From Adlercreutzia sp. ZJ176 (GTDB lineage: Bacteria; Actinomycetota; Coriobacteriia; Coriobacteriales; Eggerthellaceae), in assembly GCF_011038975.1 (NCBI RefSeq), contig NZ_JAAKEC010000001.1:153814-217813 (forward strand): a stretch of 64,000 nucleotides of DNA. The letters run 5' to 3'. Numbering within the stretch: the stretch's first letter is position 1; every line of letters starts with the position of its first letter. The position numbers and the translations under genes were made by a program. Shown here piece by piece: positions 28,315 to 36,377 of the stretch. A model generated the notes under the pieces. The model worked only from the letters and a program-made list of their open reading frames with translations. It had not been told where the DNA came from and ran no database searches.

Positions 28315-30051
28315 ATGGAAGACATGATGCAGCTGCTCGACCTGTGGATCGCCAAGGCGGACGACCCCGTCGTGCAGGAGCAGCTCCAACAGCTCAAAGC
28401 CGGTGACGAGACCGCCGTGCGCGACGCCTTCTACCAGGACCTCGCCTTCGGGACGGGCGGGCTGCGCGGCATCATCGGCGCAGGCCCCAACCGCATGAAC
28501 GTCTACACGGTCGCGAAGGCCACGCAGGGCCTGGCGAACTACCTCAACGCGAGCTTCGACGCGCCCAGCGTCGCCATCGCGCGCGACAGCCGCAACATGG
28601 GCGAGACGTTCGTGCAGGTGGCGGCTGGCGTCTTGGCCGCCAACGGCATCCGCTCGCACCTGTACCCGCGCATCGAGCCCACCCCTGCGCTCAGCTTCGC
28701 CGTGCGCGACCTGGGCTGCGCGGCGGGCATCTGCATGACCGCGAGCCACAACCCCGCGCCCTACAACGGCTACAAGGCGTACGGCCCCGACGGCTGCCAG
28801 ATCGCCACACAGGCGGCACACGACATCCAGGCGGCCATCAACGCCGTGGACATCTTCGACGACGTGAAGCGCATGCCGTTTGACCAGGCCCTCGCCGAAG
28901 GCTGGGCCAGCTACGCCGACGAGGGCACGCTCGACCGCTTCGTCGACGCCGTGTTCGCGCAGTCGCTCGAGGAGCCGGGCGCGAACGCCGACGCCGGCTT
29001 CAAGGTGGTCTACACGCCGCTCAACGGCACGGGCCTCGAGTGCGTGACGCGCATCCTCGAGCGCGTGGGCGTGACCGACGTGACGCTCGTGGAGGAGCAG
29101 ACCGCGCCCGACGGCAACTTCCCCACCTGCCCCTACCCCAACCCCGAGATCCGCGAGGCGCTCGAGCGCGGGCTGGCGCTGTGCGAGGACGTGCGCCCCG
29201 ACCTGCTGCTGGCGACCGACCCCGACGCCGACCGCGTGGGCGTGGCGGCGCTGCACGACGGCGAGTATCACCTGATCAGCGGCAACGAGATGGGCATCCT
29301 GCTGCTCGACTACGTCTGCCGCATGCGCGCCGCGCGCGGCGAGGACCTCTCGCGCGCCGTGGCGCTGACCACCATCGTGTCAACCGCCATGGTCGACGCG
29401 CTGGCCGCCGAGTACGGCTTCCAGCTGCGCCGCACGCTCACGGGCTTCAAGTACATCGGCGAGCAGATCGGCCTGCTTGAGGCCGCGGGCACGCCCGAGC
29501 GCTTCATCTTCGGCTTCGAGGAGAGCTACGGCTACCTCTCCGGCACGCATGTGCGCGACAAGGACGCCGTGAACGCCAGCATGCTCATCTGCCAGATGGC
29601 GCGCGATTGGAAGGCGCGCGGCGTTGACCTGGTGGAGGCCATGGACGCGCTGTACCGCAAGCACGGGTACCACCGCAACGCCACCATCAGCCTGGAGTAC
29701 CCCGGCGCCGCCGGCGCTGAGAAGATGGCGAATATCATGAGCGGACTCTCCGCGAACGCGCCGCAGGAGGTGGCGGGGCTGCGCGTGACCGCGTGCGTCG
29801 ACTACCAGCAGGGCGTGGCCATGCCGTACGTGGGCTCGGCGGGCGCCGACGGCGAAGCCGACGCGCCGCAGACGCTCCCCGCGGCGGGCGTGTTCGAGAT
29901 GCAGCTCGAGGGCGGCAGCAAGCTCATCGTGCGCCCGAGCGGCACCGAGCCGAAGATCAAGGCGTACCTGTTCGCCGCCTGCCCCACCCCCGAAGAGGCT
30001 GCCGACCTGCTGGCGAAGATGGACGAGGCTGCCCGCGCGATCCTGGCATAG
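28315..30051 (+). CDS. Phospho-sugar mutase (phosphoglucomutase/phosphomannomutase)
   Basis: A 578-aa alpha-D-phosphohexomutase. All four domain motifs are present: phosphoserine loop TASHNPAPYNGYKAYG, Mg2+ loop DPDADRVG, sugar-binding GFEESYGYL and phosphate-binding RPSGTEPKIKAY. It interconverts hexose-1- and -6-phosphates for glycogen or surface polysaccharide metabolism. The ATG at 28315 with GAAAGGA is preferred over an in-frame start at 28255. Length fits the PgcA-like group. A strong terminator follows. Confidence 0.94.
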   Translation: MEDMMQLLDLWIAKADDPVVQEQLQQLKAGDETAVRDAFYQDLAFGTGGLRGIIGAGPNRMNVYTVAKATQGLANYLNASFDAPSVAIARDSRNMGETFVQVAAGVLAANGIRSHLYPRIEPTPALSFAVRDLGCAAGICMTASHNPAPYNGYKAYGPDGCQIATQAAHDIQAAINAVDIFDDVKRMPFDQALAEGWASYADEGTLDRFVDAVFAQSLEEPGANADAGFKVVYTPLNGTGLECVTRILERVGVTDVTLVEEQTAPDGNFPTCPYPNPEIREALERGLALCEDVRPDLLLATDPDADRVGVAALHDGEYHLISGNEMGILLLDYVCRMRAARGEDLSRAVALTTIVSTAMVDALAAEYGFQLRRTLTGFKYIGEQIGLLEAAGTPERFIFGFEESYGYLSGTHVRDKDAVNASMLICQMARDWKARGVDLVEAMDALYRKHGYHRNATISLEYPGAAGAEKMANIMSGLSANAPQEVAGLRVTACVDYQQGVAMPYVGSAGADGEADAPQTLPAAGVFEMQLEGGSKLIVRPSGTEPKIKAYLFAACPTPEEAADLLAKMDEAARAILA

Positions 30052-30117
30052 GCGCGCCCGTACAGCAGGCGGAAGCCCCCTGCGCGAGGACCTGGTCCCG
30101 CGGCCTCCCGACCTCCC

Positions 30118-30162
30118 GGCCCCGCGAAGACTCGCATCCTGCGATCTTCGCGGGGCCTTTTC
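30118..30162 (+). terminator. Rho-independent terminator after pgm
   Basis: GGCCCCGCGAAGA (30118-30130) pairs perfectly with TCTTCGCGGGGCC (30145-30157); the loop adds a TCGCA/TGCGA pairing, and TTTT follows. Confidence 0.92.
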
Positions 30163-30314
30163 GAACGAAGGATTTGCAGAGAAACTCACTGGGGGGACTT
30201 GCGGAGCACCTTGTGGAGAAATTGTAAGTATAGGCTAACTTTTGGCGACTGCGCCTTGCGCTGCGGAAGAAGTTGCCATAAGATAACTTTCGTCGAGAGG
30301 GAACGGCACCGAAG

Positions 30315-30452
30315 AGCAGCAGCCCGAGCGAGACGCCGCGAAGGGTGTGAAGCCCAAGAGGCGTCGCGAAGAGCCCAAAGCCCAAGAACGAGACTTCGCG
30401 AAGGGCGTGAAACCCAAGAGCGAGACGTCGCGAAGGGCGTGAAGCCCGAGGG
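30315..30452. repeat. Degenerate ~32-bp tandem repeats
   Basis: Three to four units related to GAGACGTCGCGAAGGGCGTGAAGCCC follow each other, with substitutions and one shortened copy. Frames through it on both strands are Arg/Ser/Leu-rich and have no ribosome site, so I read it as non-coding. Confidence 0.6.
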
Positions 30453-30529
30453 AGCCCGAACCGATCGCAACTCCTCCTCTCTTTTGCTTTACTGGGCGGC
30501 GAAGCGTTCCTCGTCTTGCTTCGCCGCAA

Positions 30530-30573
30530 ACAAGGTGAGCCCGCAGGATCCCCCTCCTTGCGGGCTCGCCTTG
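30530..30573. terminator. Strong intergenic hairpin
   Basis: CAAGGTGAGCCCGCA pairs with TGCGGGCTCGCCTTG (one G-T position) around a 13-base loop, followed by TCTTTGCCCC on the plus strand. No gene precedes it closely, so it may belong to an untranslated RNA or be a relic. Confidence 0.5.
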
Positions 30574-30597
30574 TCTTTGCCCCCGTGATGTTAGGAC

Positions 30598-30728
30598 GAA
30601 GCGCGCTGTTGTCCCAGAGAGGCCGCAGCAACGCGTGCTGCTGCCCCAGCGAGACCGCAACAACGCGCGCTGTTGTCCCAGAGATGTCGCAGCAACGCGC
30701 GCTGCCGTCCTGGAGATCCGAAACGAAC
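30598..30728. repeat. Exact 32-bp-period tandem repeat, four units
   Basis: The motif GCTG(T/C)(T/C)G(T/C)CCCAGAGA recurs at 30605, 30637, 30669 and 30701, a constant 32-bp step. Each unit boundary reads CAACGCGCGCTGTTG, close to a palindrome. There are no unique spacers, so it is not a CRISPR array. Confidence 0.75.
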
Positions 30729-30751
30729 CTGTCGCCGCCCCGGCTCCCTCA

Positions 30752-30787
30752 GGGCTGTTTTGCGAAACGCGTTTCGCAAAACAGCCC
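30752..30787. repeat. Perfect 36-bp palindrome
   Basis: GGGCTGTTTTGCGAAACG is followed immediately by its exact complement with no loop, centred between 30769 and 30770. A spacer-less palindrome of this length is unusual in a chromosome and suggests a dimeric protein-binding site or a recombination relic. Confidence 0.85.
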
Positions 30788-30946
30788 CAGAAAGACAGAG
30801 CAAGGCAGTCAACCCAACTCGCCCGCCAAAATCTCCCGCCGAAACCTACCGAAACAAGCAAACGAAACCGTAGAGATTGCAAGAGACGCACGCTTCTGGC
30901 GCAAAGGCGAAAGGGTGCGGGAGCAAACACGGAGGCCGCGAGAGCA

Positions 30947-30974
30947 AACGAATGTTTCACGTGAAACATTCGTT
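30947..30974. other. parS: parS site
   Basis: A perfect 28-bp palindrome contains TGTTTCACGTGAAACA at 30953-30968, the consensus ParB-binding site, flanked by AACGAA/TTCGTT. It lies in a gene-free region, 28 kb from the site at 2886-2909. Confidence 0.93.
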
Positions 30975-31094
30975 CTTGAAACAGTCGAGCTACGCGCAGC
31001 CGATTTTCGAATCTGAATCCCCGAAGCGATGTGCGGCACCCCGTGCGGTGCCACCACGCACGACATCCTCTGAGACGGCATGCGTCCTGACGTA

Positions 31095-31124
31095 GAAAAA
31101 GCCGCTGGGGGAAGCGGCTTTTTC
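31095..31124. terminator. Bidirectional intrinsic terminator
   Basis: GAAAAAGCCGCT and AGCGGCTTTTTC form a perfect 12-bp stem around a 6-base loop, giving a T run in both directions. It is the classical shape of a two-way terminator, but no plus-strand gene was found between 30052 and here, so it may end an RNA transcript. Confidence 0.85.
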
Positions 31125-31254
31125 CACACGAGAGAAACGAGGAGAAGAAAGTGTCTTTGTCTTATTCCTTTTGTCTACGCGATTCATCATAATCGCTTTA
31201 TTATTTCTAGTCAAGAATAATCTTGAGAAAATATTATATGGTGCGAATTTGCGC

Positions 31255-31339
31255 CTAGGGAGCCTGCGTCACCTGCATCACAGCGATCCGCATCTCAAAG
31301 GCCTGCGTCACAGAGACTCCCGTCACGTGCACCTGCGTC
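31255..31339. repeat. Degenerate copies of merR-type gene 3' end
   Basis: Beyond the stop of the MerR-family gene, minus-strand sequence repeats variants of GAGAYRCRGRTSNNYGTGAYG three times; the same motif encodes the end of the protein (TEIQIPVT). In one frame it reads as ETQVHVT, SVTQAFEM and VMQVTQ. This looks like tandem duplication of the last codons followed by decay. Confidence 0.5.
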
Positions 31340-32206
31340 TCAGAAATCAACGTCACGAGAACCTGAGCTCCGCAGGTCCGCACCCCAAGGCGTCACGGGG
31401 ATCTGTATCTCGGTAACGAACTCGGAGACATCGTTGGTCAGGCCGAAGTCGATCATGGTGACCTCCCTCGAGAAGCCCGCCACGCCCAGGCCGCGCTCGC
31501 GCGCGAACTCCAGAAGGCACGCGTAGTGCCGCGGCGCCGCCTCGTGCGAGCCGCGGAAGCGCGTGACCAGGCACGTCCCCTCGGGCAGCAGCACCGTGCC
31601 GCCGCGGTAGTCGTCCTCTTCGTCCAGCACGATGAAAATGAGCTCGTAGGGGTGGAAGCGCCCGCGCTCAAGCGACTCCTGCGAGAGCCCGATGCCCACC
31701 TTCCCCAGGAAGATCGCGGTGCTCTCCTCGTTGCGTTCGAGTTCGCGAATGTGAATCTCCAGGTCAAGCGCGCTCTCCACCGCGAAGCTCTTCTTGAGCA
31801 GCGCAATGCGGCGCGCCGGCACCCGCTCGAGCGAAATCGCGTCCATCTGCGCGCCCACGGCCTCGTCGATCTGCGCGAGGCGGTTGTCGATCTTGCGCTG
31901 GATCGCGCCTAGGCGCTCCTGGCGCTGCGCGACATCGTCCCTCTGCTGCAGCAGCATCGCGCGCACGCCTTCGATCCCGCGGTTCTCGATGAACTCTTGG
32001 ATGCGCTCAAGGGGGATGTCGAGCTCGCGCAGGTAGCGGATGGTGTTGAGGCGCTCGAACTGGCGCGTGCTGTAGTAGCGGTACCCCGTCGCGGGGTCGA
32101 CGACCTCCGGCGACACGAGCCCCAGCTTGTCGTAGTGCCGCAGCGTGCTCACGCTCAGGTGGAACAGCCGCGCGATCTCGCCTATCTTGAACAGGTCGCC
32201 CTCCAT
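31340..32206 (-). CDS. MerR-family regulator with GyrI-like effector domain
   Basis: A 288-aa BmrR-like regulator: MerR helix-turn-helix (FKIGEIARLFHLSVSTLRHYDKLG, split here for length: STLRHYDKLGLVSP, ATGYRYYS), a coiled-coil dimer helix (~residues 80-115), and a GyrI-like ligand domain. The ATG at 32206 follows GAAGGAGAGCGC. It is divergent from a DUF554 gene whose promoter has the MerR-type 19-bp spacer with dyad, so DUF554 is the likely target. The 3' end is followed by decayed repeats of its own last codons. Confidence 0.9.
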   Translation of the reverse strand: MEGDLFKIGEIARLFHLSVSTLRHYDKLGLVSPEVVDPATGYRYYSTRQFERLNTIRYLRELDIPLERIQEFIENRGIEGVRAMLLQQRDDVAQRQERLGAIQRKIDNRLAQIDEAVGAQMDAISLERVPARRIALLKKSFAVESALDLEIHIRELERNEESTAIFLGKVGIGLSQESLERGRFHPYELIFIVLDEEDDYRGGTVLLPEGTCLVTRFRGSHEAAPRHYACLLEFARERGLGVAGFSREVTMIDFGLTNDVSEFVTEIQIPVTPWGADLRSSGSRDVDF

Positions 32207-32385
32207 GCGCTCTCCTTCTTCGCCTCGCCGCGTCCTCCCACGCGGCGCTCCTGCACCCCCTGTGCCGCGGCTCCACCGCGCCACCTCGGCGTCCCATCAC
32301 GCCGCTTCGCCCCACCGCTGCCAGCGCGCCACCTCAGCTTGCAGCGCCTTCCTTCCCGCCGCTTCGGCGTTTTCGCAGTTTCCGC

Positions 32386-32416
32386 TTGACTCTACATCTA
32401 TTGTAGAGTTTTTAAT
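32386..32416 (+). promoter_or_regulatory. MerR-type promoter of DUF554 gene
   Basis: TTGACT (32386-32391) and TTTAAT (32411-32416) are 19 bp apart, the over-long spacer typical of MerR-activated promoters. The spacer carries a perfect dyad ACTCTACA-TCTAT-TGTAGAGT (32389-32409). The adjacent divergent merR-type gene is the natural regulator. Confidence 0.85.
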
Positions 32417-32481
32417 ACGTCTCGCACACGACAAATCACCGCGACCCGCACGCTCAGGCGCGTCGCCCGAAAGGAATCGCC

Positions 32482-33171
32482 ATGATCGGAACCATCGTCA
32501 ACGCAGGCTGCATCGCCGTCGGCAGCATCGTCGGCAGCGTGGTGAAGAAGGGGCTCGACGAGAAGCTCCAGAACGCCCTGTTCACAGCCATGGGCCTTGC
32601 CGCGCTCGGCATCGGCATCAACGCCGTGGTGCAGAACATGCCGAACAGCAACTACCCCGTCCTGTTCATCGTGAGCCTAGCGCTGGGAAGCCTGGCGGGC
32701 ACCGCCGTCGACCTCGACGAGCGCTTCCAGCGCCTGAGCGAGCGCCTGTCGAAGGGCAAGAGCGAGCTGGGGCGGGGCCTCTCCACGGGCATCCTGCTGT
32801 TCTGCATCGGCACGCTGTCCATCCTGGGCCCCATCCAGAGCGCGCTGTACGGCGACCACACCTACCTGTTCGCCAATGCCGCGCTCGACCTGGTGACCAG
32901 CATGGTGCTCGCGTCGGCGTACGGCATCGGCATGATCCTGGCAGCCGGCGTGCTGTTCGCGTGGCAGGGCAGCATCTACGGGCTCACGCTGCTGCTCGGC
33001 AACTTCGTGACGCCCGACATGATGTGCGAGCTGTCCGTGGTGGGCGGCTTCCTCATCGCAAGCACCGGCATCTCGATCCTGGGGATCAAGGACCTCAAGA
33101 CCATGAACATGCTGCCCAGCCTCGTGGTGCCCATCGCCTTCTGCGCCGCAGCAAGCGCGTTGGGCTGGTAA
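32482..33171 (+). CDS. DUF554 (YdfK-like) membrane protein
   Basis: A 229-aa protein with about seven hydrophobic segments, opening IGTIVNAGCIAVGSIVGS and containing IVSLALGSLAGTAVDL, GRGLSTGILLFCIGTLSILGPIQ and the Gly-rich C-terminal half typical of DUF554. Function of the family is not established; transport is presumed. Controlled by the MerR-type promoter just upstream (ATG preceded by GAAAGGAATCGCC). Confidence 0.92.
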   Translation: MIGTIVNAGCIAVGSIVGSVVKKGLDEKLQNALFTAMGLAALGIGINAVVQNMPNSNYPVLFIVSLALGSLAGTAVDLDERFQRLSERLSKGKSELGRGLSTGILLFCIGTLSILGPIQSALYGDHTYLFANAALDLVTSMVLASAYGIGMILAAGVLFAWQGSIYGLTLLLGNFVTPDMMCELSVVGGFLIASTGISILGIKDLKTMNMLPSLVVPIAFCAAASALGW

Positions 33172-33292
33172 GGGGGGCGCGCTCGCGCGCGCCGCGCGCC
33201 GCACCGTCCGCAAGCCGCACCCCCCCGCGCGCCGCGCCGCGTATTCCTCCTCTACCGCGCTTATTTCCCAACAAATATTATTTCTCTACAGG

Positions 33293-33298
33293 TATAAT
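33293..33298 (+). promoter_or_regulatory. -10 element before DUF364 gene
   Basis: TATAAT lies 60 bp before the start of the DUF364 gene in an AT-rich patch that stands out from the GC-rich surroundings. No clear -35 is seen at 16-18 bp. Confidence 0.55.
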
Positions 33299-33357
33299 TA
33301 GGCCGTCACCCACCGGCCGCGCACCGCACGCGGCGAACTTCAACACGAGGAGGAACG

Positions 33358-34188
33358 ATGAGCGAACGAGCAGACGGAGCGAAGCGCCTGGAAAAGGCCG
33401 CGGCGTGGGAGCTCTACGACCGCCTTATCGAAGGCGTGCCCGCAGGCATCGCCGTGCGCGACTACTGCCTGGGAACGCGCTGGTCGTACGTGGAGGCCGA
33501 CTGCGGCATGGGCGTCAGCTTCTCCTGCAAGGGCGGCGCCCCGTATGCCCTGAAGGACGACCTGCGCAAAGCCGACCTGCGCAAAGTGGCCGAGCTTGCC
33601 AAGTCGTGGTGCTTCGAGGATGCCTCGCTCGGCGTCGCCGCGCTCAACGCCTGGTACTCGCGACCGGAGATGATCGACGGGCTGGGCGCCCTCTACGACG
33701 ACCCCGTGGAGCTGCCCGACGGCACCGTCCGCAAGCTGGACGCCTTCGGCGCGTGGCGCCCGCGCATAGAAGAGGCGCATCCCGACGGCGATGCGCGCGT
33801 CGTGGTGGTCGGCCACTTCCCCCACGTGGACCGCATCGAGGAGTATGCCCAGCTCACCGTGCTCGAACGAAGCTGCACGAGCCCCCTCGACACACCCGAC
33901 CCCGCGTGCGAGTACGTGATGCCCCTCGCCGACTACGCCTTCATAACGGGCGTCACGATCATCAACAAGACCTGCCCCCGGCTGCTGCAGCTCGCGCAAC
34001 GCGCCACCACCGTCATGACCGGCCCCTCAGTCGTCATGTCGCCCATTCTCTTCGAGTACGGGGCCGACACGCTGGCTGGCAGCGTGGTGGAAGACCCCGA
34101 CAAGGTGCGCTTCGCCGTGAAGACGGGGAAGGGGCAGTTCTTCGGGGAGGCCCTGCGCATGTCAGGGGTGAGCCGCCCGAGCTGCTAG
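33358..34188 (+). CDS. DUF364 (with DUF4213-like N-terminus) protein
   Basis: A 276-aa cytosolic protein. The C-terminal half carries the DUF364 features: VVVVGHFPHVDRIEEYAQ, INKTCPRLLQLAQRA and MTGPSVVMSPILFEYGADTL. The N-terminal region has conserved-looking Cys/Tyr positions (RDYCLGTRWSYVEAD). Proteins of this kind are annotated as putative heavy-metal chelatase-like or anaerobic metal-cofactor accessory proteins; the actual reaction is not known. AGGAGGAACG precedes the ATG. Confidence 0.82.
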   Translation: MSERADGAKRLEKAAAWELYDRLIEGVPAGIAVRDYCLGTRWSYVEADCGMGVSFSCKGGAPYALKDDLRKADLRKVAELAKSWCFEDASLGVAALNAWYSRPEMIDGLGALYDDPVELPDGTVRKLDAFGAWRPRIEEAHPDGDARVVVVGHFPHVDRIEEYAQLTVLERSCTSPLDTPDPACEYVMPLADYAFITGVTIINKTCPRLLQLAQRATTVMTGPSVVMSPILFEYGADTLAGSVVEDPDKVRFAVKTGKGQFFGEALRMSGVSRPSC

Positions 34189-34337
34189 GAGGATGCGGCG
34201 CTAAACGATGAGCCACCGGCCTGATCGGGCGCGCCGCGCCGCCCGCAACCTATCTGAGCACACCACACCGCCCGCAGCCCGCCTGCGCGCGCCGTGCCGC
34301 TGGGCTTGCCTGAGCGCGCGGCGTCGTGGGCGAGCGC

Positions 34338-34343
34338 TATACT
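34338..34343 (+). promoter_or_regulatory. -10 element of yqeY
   Basis: TATACT lies 38 bp before the yqeY start codon; the sequence between has AGGAGGACGAAC as ribosome site. Confidence 0.5.
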
Positions 34344-34380
34344 GGTCCTCGAGACGCATACCGAGCTGAGGAGGACGAAC

Positions 34381-34824
34381 ATGGAGTATCAGCAGCTGCA
34401 AGGCGAGATCAAGGCCGCCATGAAGGCGCGCGACAACCGCCGCCGCGACATCCTGCGCCAGGTGCACACCGAGCTCAAGGCCATCGAGGTGAACGAGCGC
34501 CGCGAGATCGCGGAGGCCGACGTGGACGCCATGCTCAAGCGCGTGATCAAGCAGACGAAGGAGACGCTCGACGGCTCCATCAAGGCCGGGAACAACCAGG
34601 AGCGCACCGACACGCTGGCCGCCCAGGTGGCCATCCTGGAGGAGTACCTGCCCCAGCAGGCGTCGGGCGAGGCGCTGCTCGCGCTCATCGACGAGACGCT
34701 CGCCGAGACGGGCGCGTCCACGAAGAAGGACATGGGCCGCGTGATGGGCGCGCTGACGAAGAAGACGGGCGGCAACTTCGACAAGGCCGCCGCAGCCGCC
34801 GAGCTGGGCAAGCGCCTGGGGTAG
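34381..34824 (+). CDS. GatB/YqeY domain protein
   Basis: A 147-aa YqeY protein: helical N-terminal part (MEYQQLQGEIKAAMKARD, RRRDILRQVHTELKAIEV) and the C-terminal GatB-like tail domain (EEYLPQQASGEALLALIDE, KKTGGNFDKAAAAAELGKRL). The tail resembles the tRNA-binding part of GatB, but stand-alone YqeY has no firmly established reaction. ATG 34381 with AGGAGGACGAAC is preferred to 34294. Confidence 0.93.
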   Translation: MEYQQLQGEIKAAMKARDNRRRDILRQVHTELKAIEVNERREIAEADVDAMLKRVIKQTKETLDGSIKAGNNQERTDTLAAQVAILEEYLPQQASGEALLALIDETLAETGASTKKDMGRVMGALTKKTGGNFDKAAAAAELGKRLG

Positions 34825-35032
34825 GCCGAAGGAACGCGGCGGGAAGACGGTGGCGGGAGCAGCGGGAGTTTCGGCAACTAGAAGCGAATCGGAAAAGGCC
34901 GCAAGCGCAACGGCATCCCTTTCGGCGGTTGGGGGGCTTTTGTGGGATTGGGAGCTTTCCGGCATGCCCTTTGCTATGCTGGTACAGCAAACAGACGTCA
35001 AGAGCAACTGAAGCATTAAGGAACCCGCTCTC

Positions 35033-36268
35033 ATGAGACTGCCTGGCACCTCGCTGCCGCCCCATACCGCCGCGCGACCCCTTGCCGGATGCGCCGCGCA
35101 GGCCATCCCGCCTGCCGCGCCGTCGCGCCCCTTCGCACATCCCATCGCGACAGCCTGCGTTGCCGTGCTCGTCGCGCTCGCGCTCGCCCTCACGCCGCTC
35201 GGCACGACCGTAGGCGCGGGTGCGCTCACGCAGGCTCACGCCGTGACCACCGACATCGAAGCCGAGGCCGACGCGGCACAGCAGGCCATCGAGGAGTCGG
35301 CGCGCATCTACGACGAAGCCACCGCGCATGTCGCCGAGCTCGAGCAACAAATCGCAGACAACGAGAGCAGCATCTCCGCGATCGAGGAGCAGCTGCCCGC
35401 ACAGCGCGAGCGCAGCGGCGCGGCGCTCGGCGAGCTCTACAAGATCCAGCGCGAAGGCTCCTCGCTCGTCGACCTCATACTCTCCGCCGAGAGCTTCCAG
35501 ACCTTCCTCACCTCGGTCGACTTCCTCGGACGCGTCTATGGCACGCACATGGGCGAAGTGGAGAAGCTCCTGGCGATGACCTCCGAGCTCGACGCGCAGA
35601 AGGACGCGCTCGCCACGGCGTTCGAGCAGGCGCAGGAGGAGGAGGCGCGCGCGGCCCAGGCGCTCGCCGAGGCGCAGGAGGCGCGCGAGCGCGCGCAGCG
35701 GGAAGCCCAGGCACGCGCCGAGGAGGAGGCGCGCGCAGCTGCCGAGGCGCAGGCGAAGGCGGATGCCGAGAAGGCCGCAGCCGAAGAGCAAGCCGCGAAG
35801 GACGTCGCGTCAAGCGCGAACGGCTCGGCGGGCAGCGCGAGCGCCCCAAGCGCCGCGCCCGGGCCCGTAGCGCCACCCACGAACGACAACGCCGACTGGT
35901 CGAGCGACAAGACGTCGTTCGTAAACTCCTGGGCCGGGCGCATCAACGCGTATTTGGCAGGCTCGCCCCTCGCCGGCCAAGGCGCCACGTTCGCGGAGGC
36001 GGCGTGGAACTACGGCGTCGACCCGCGCTTCTCGCCCGCCATCTCGTTCGTCGAGAGCTCGAAGGGCGCGAACTGCTTCAGGCCGTACAACGCATGGGGC
36101 TGGGGCTCGGTAAGCTGGAACAGCTGGGAGGAGGCCATCGACGCCCACGTACGCGGCCTGGCGCGCGGCTACGGCTACACGCTCTCCGAGGCCGGCGCCA
36201 AGAAGTACTGCCCGCCCAACTGGCAGCACTGGTACAACACCGTGGCCGCCGAGATGAACAAGATCTGA
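35033..36268 (+). CDS. Secreted coiled-coil protein with lysozyme-like C-terminal domain
   Basis: A 411-aa exported protein. A long N-region precedes the signal helix (ATACVAVLVALALALTPLG) and a likely cleavage after QAHA. Residues ~65-265 form a PcsB/CwlO-like coiled coil that becomes Ala/Glu-rich, followed by a Ser/Gly/Pro linker and a C-terminal domain (~290-411) with WNYGVDPRFSPAISFVESSKG and YNAWGWGSVSWNSWEEAI, as in glucosaminidase/lysozyme-like folds; Glu in SFVESSKG is the candidate catalytic acid. Coiled-coil plus hydrolase suggests peptidoglycan remodelling at division, possibly FtsEX-controlled (inference). Confidence 0.83.
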   Translation: MRLPGTSLPPHTAARPLAGCAAQAIPPAAPSRPFAHPIATACVAVLVALALALTPLGTTVGAGALTQAHAVTTDIEAEADAAQQAIEESARIYDEATAHVAELEQQIADNESSISAIEEQLPAQRERSGAALGELYKIQREGSSLVDLILSAESFQTFLTSVDFLGRVYGTHMGEVEKLLAMTSELDAQKDALATAFEQAQEEEARAAQALAEAQEARERAQREAQARAEEEARAAAEAQAKADAEKAAAEEQAAKDVASSANGSAGSASAPSAAPGPVAPPTNDNADWSSDKTSFVNSWAGRINAYLAGSPLAGQGATFAEAAWNYGVDPRFSPAISFVESSKGANCFRPYNAWGWGSVSWNSWEEAIDAHVRGLARGYGYTLSEAGAKKYCPPNWQHWYNTVAAEMNKI

Positions 36269-36377
36269 CGAGGGCAACTGCCTTCACTGTTACCTGCGGC
36301 GAAGAAGCGCGGTCGGCTTCGCTTTACTGCCGATGCTTACTGCCGATTTTCCCTTCGCTTCGTCGCCAGTAAACGCG

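Noticed and set aside
30598..30728. CRISPR-like regular repetition
   Set aside because: The 32-bp units abut each other with no unique spacers, and no cas genes are present in the window.
30235..30969. Minus-strand frame starting MFHVKHSF over the repeat-rich intergenic region
   Set aside because: Its first codons are simply the translation of parS, and the rest is repeats; no ribosome site and low-complexity composition.
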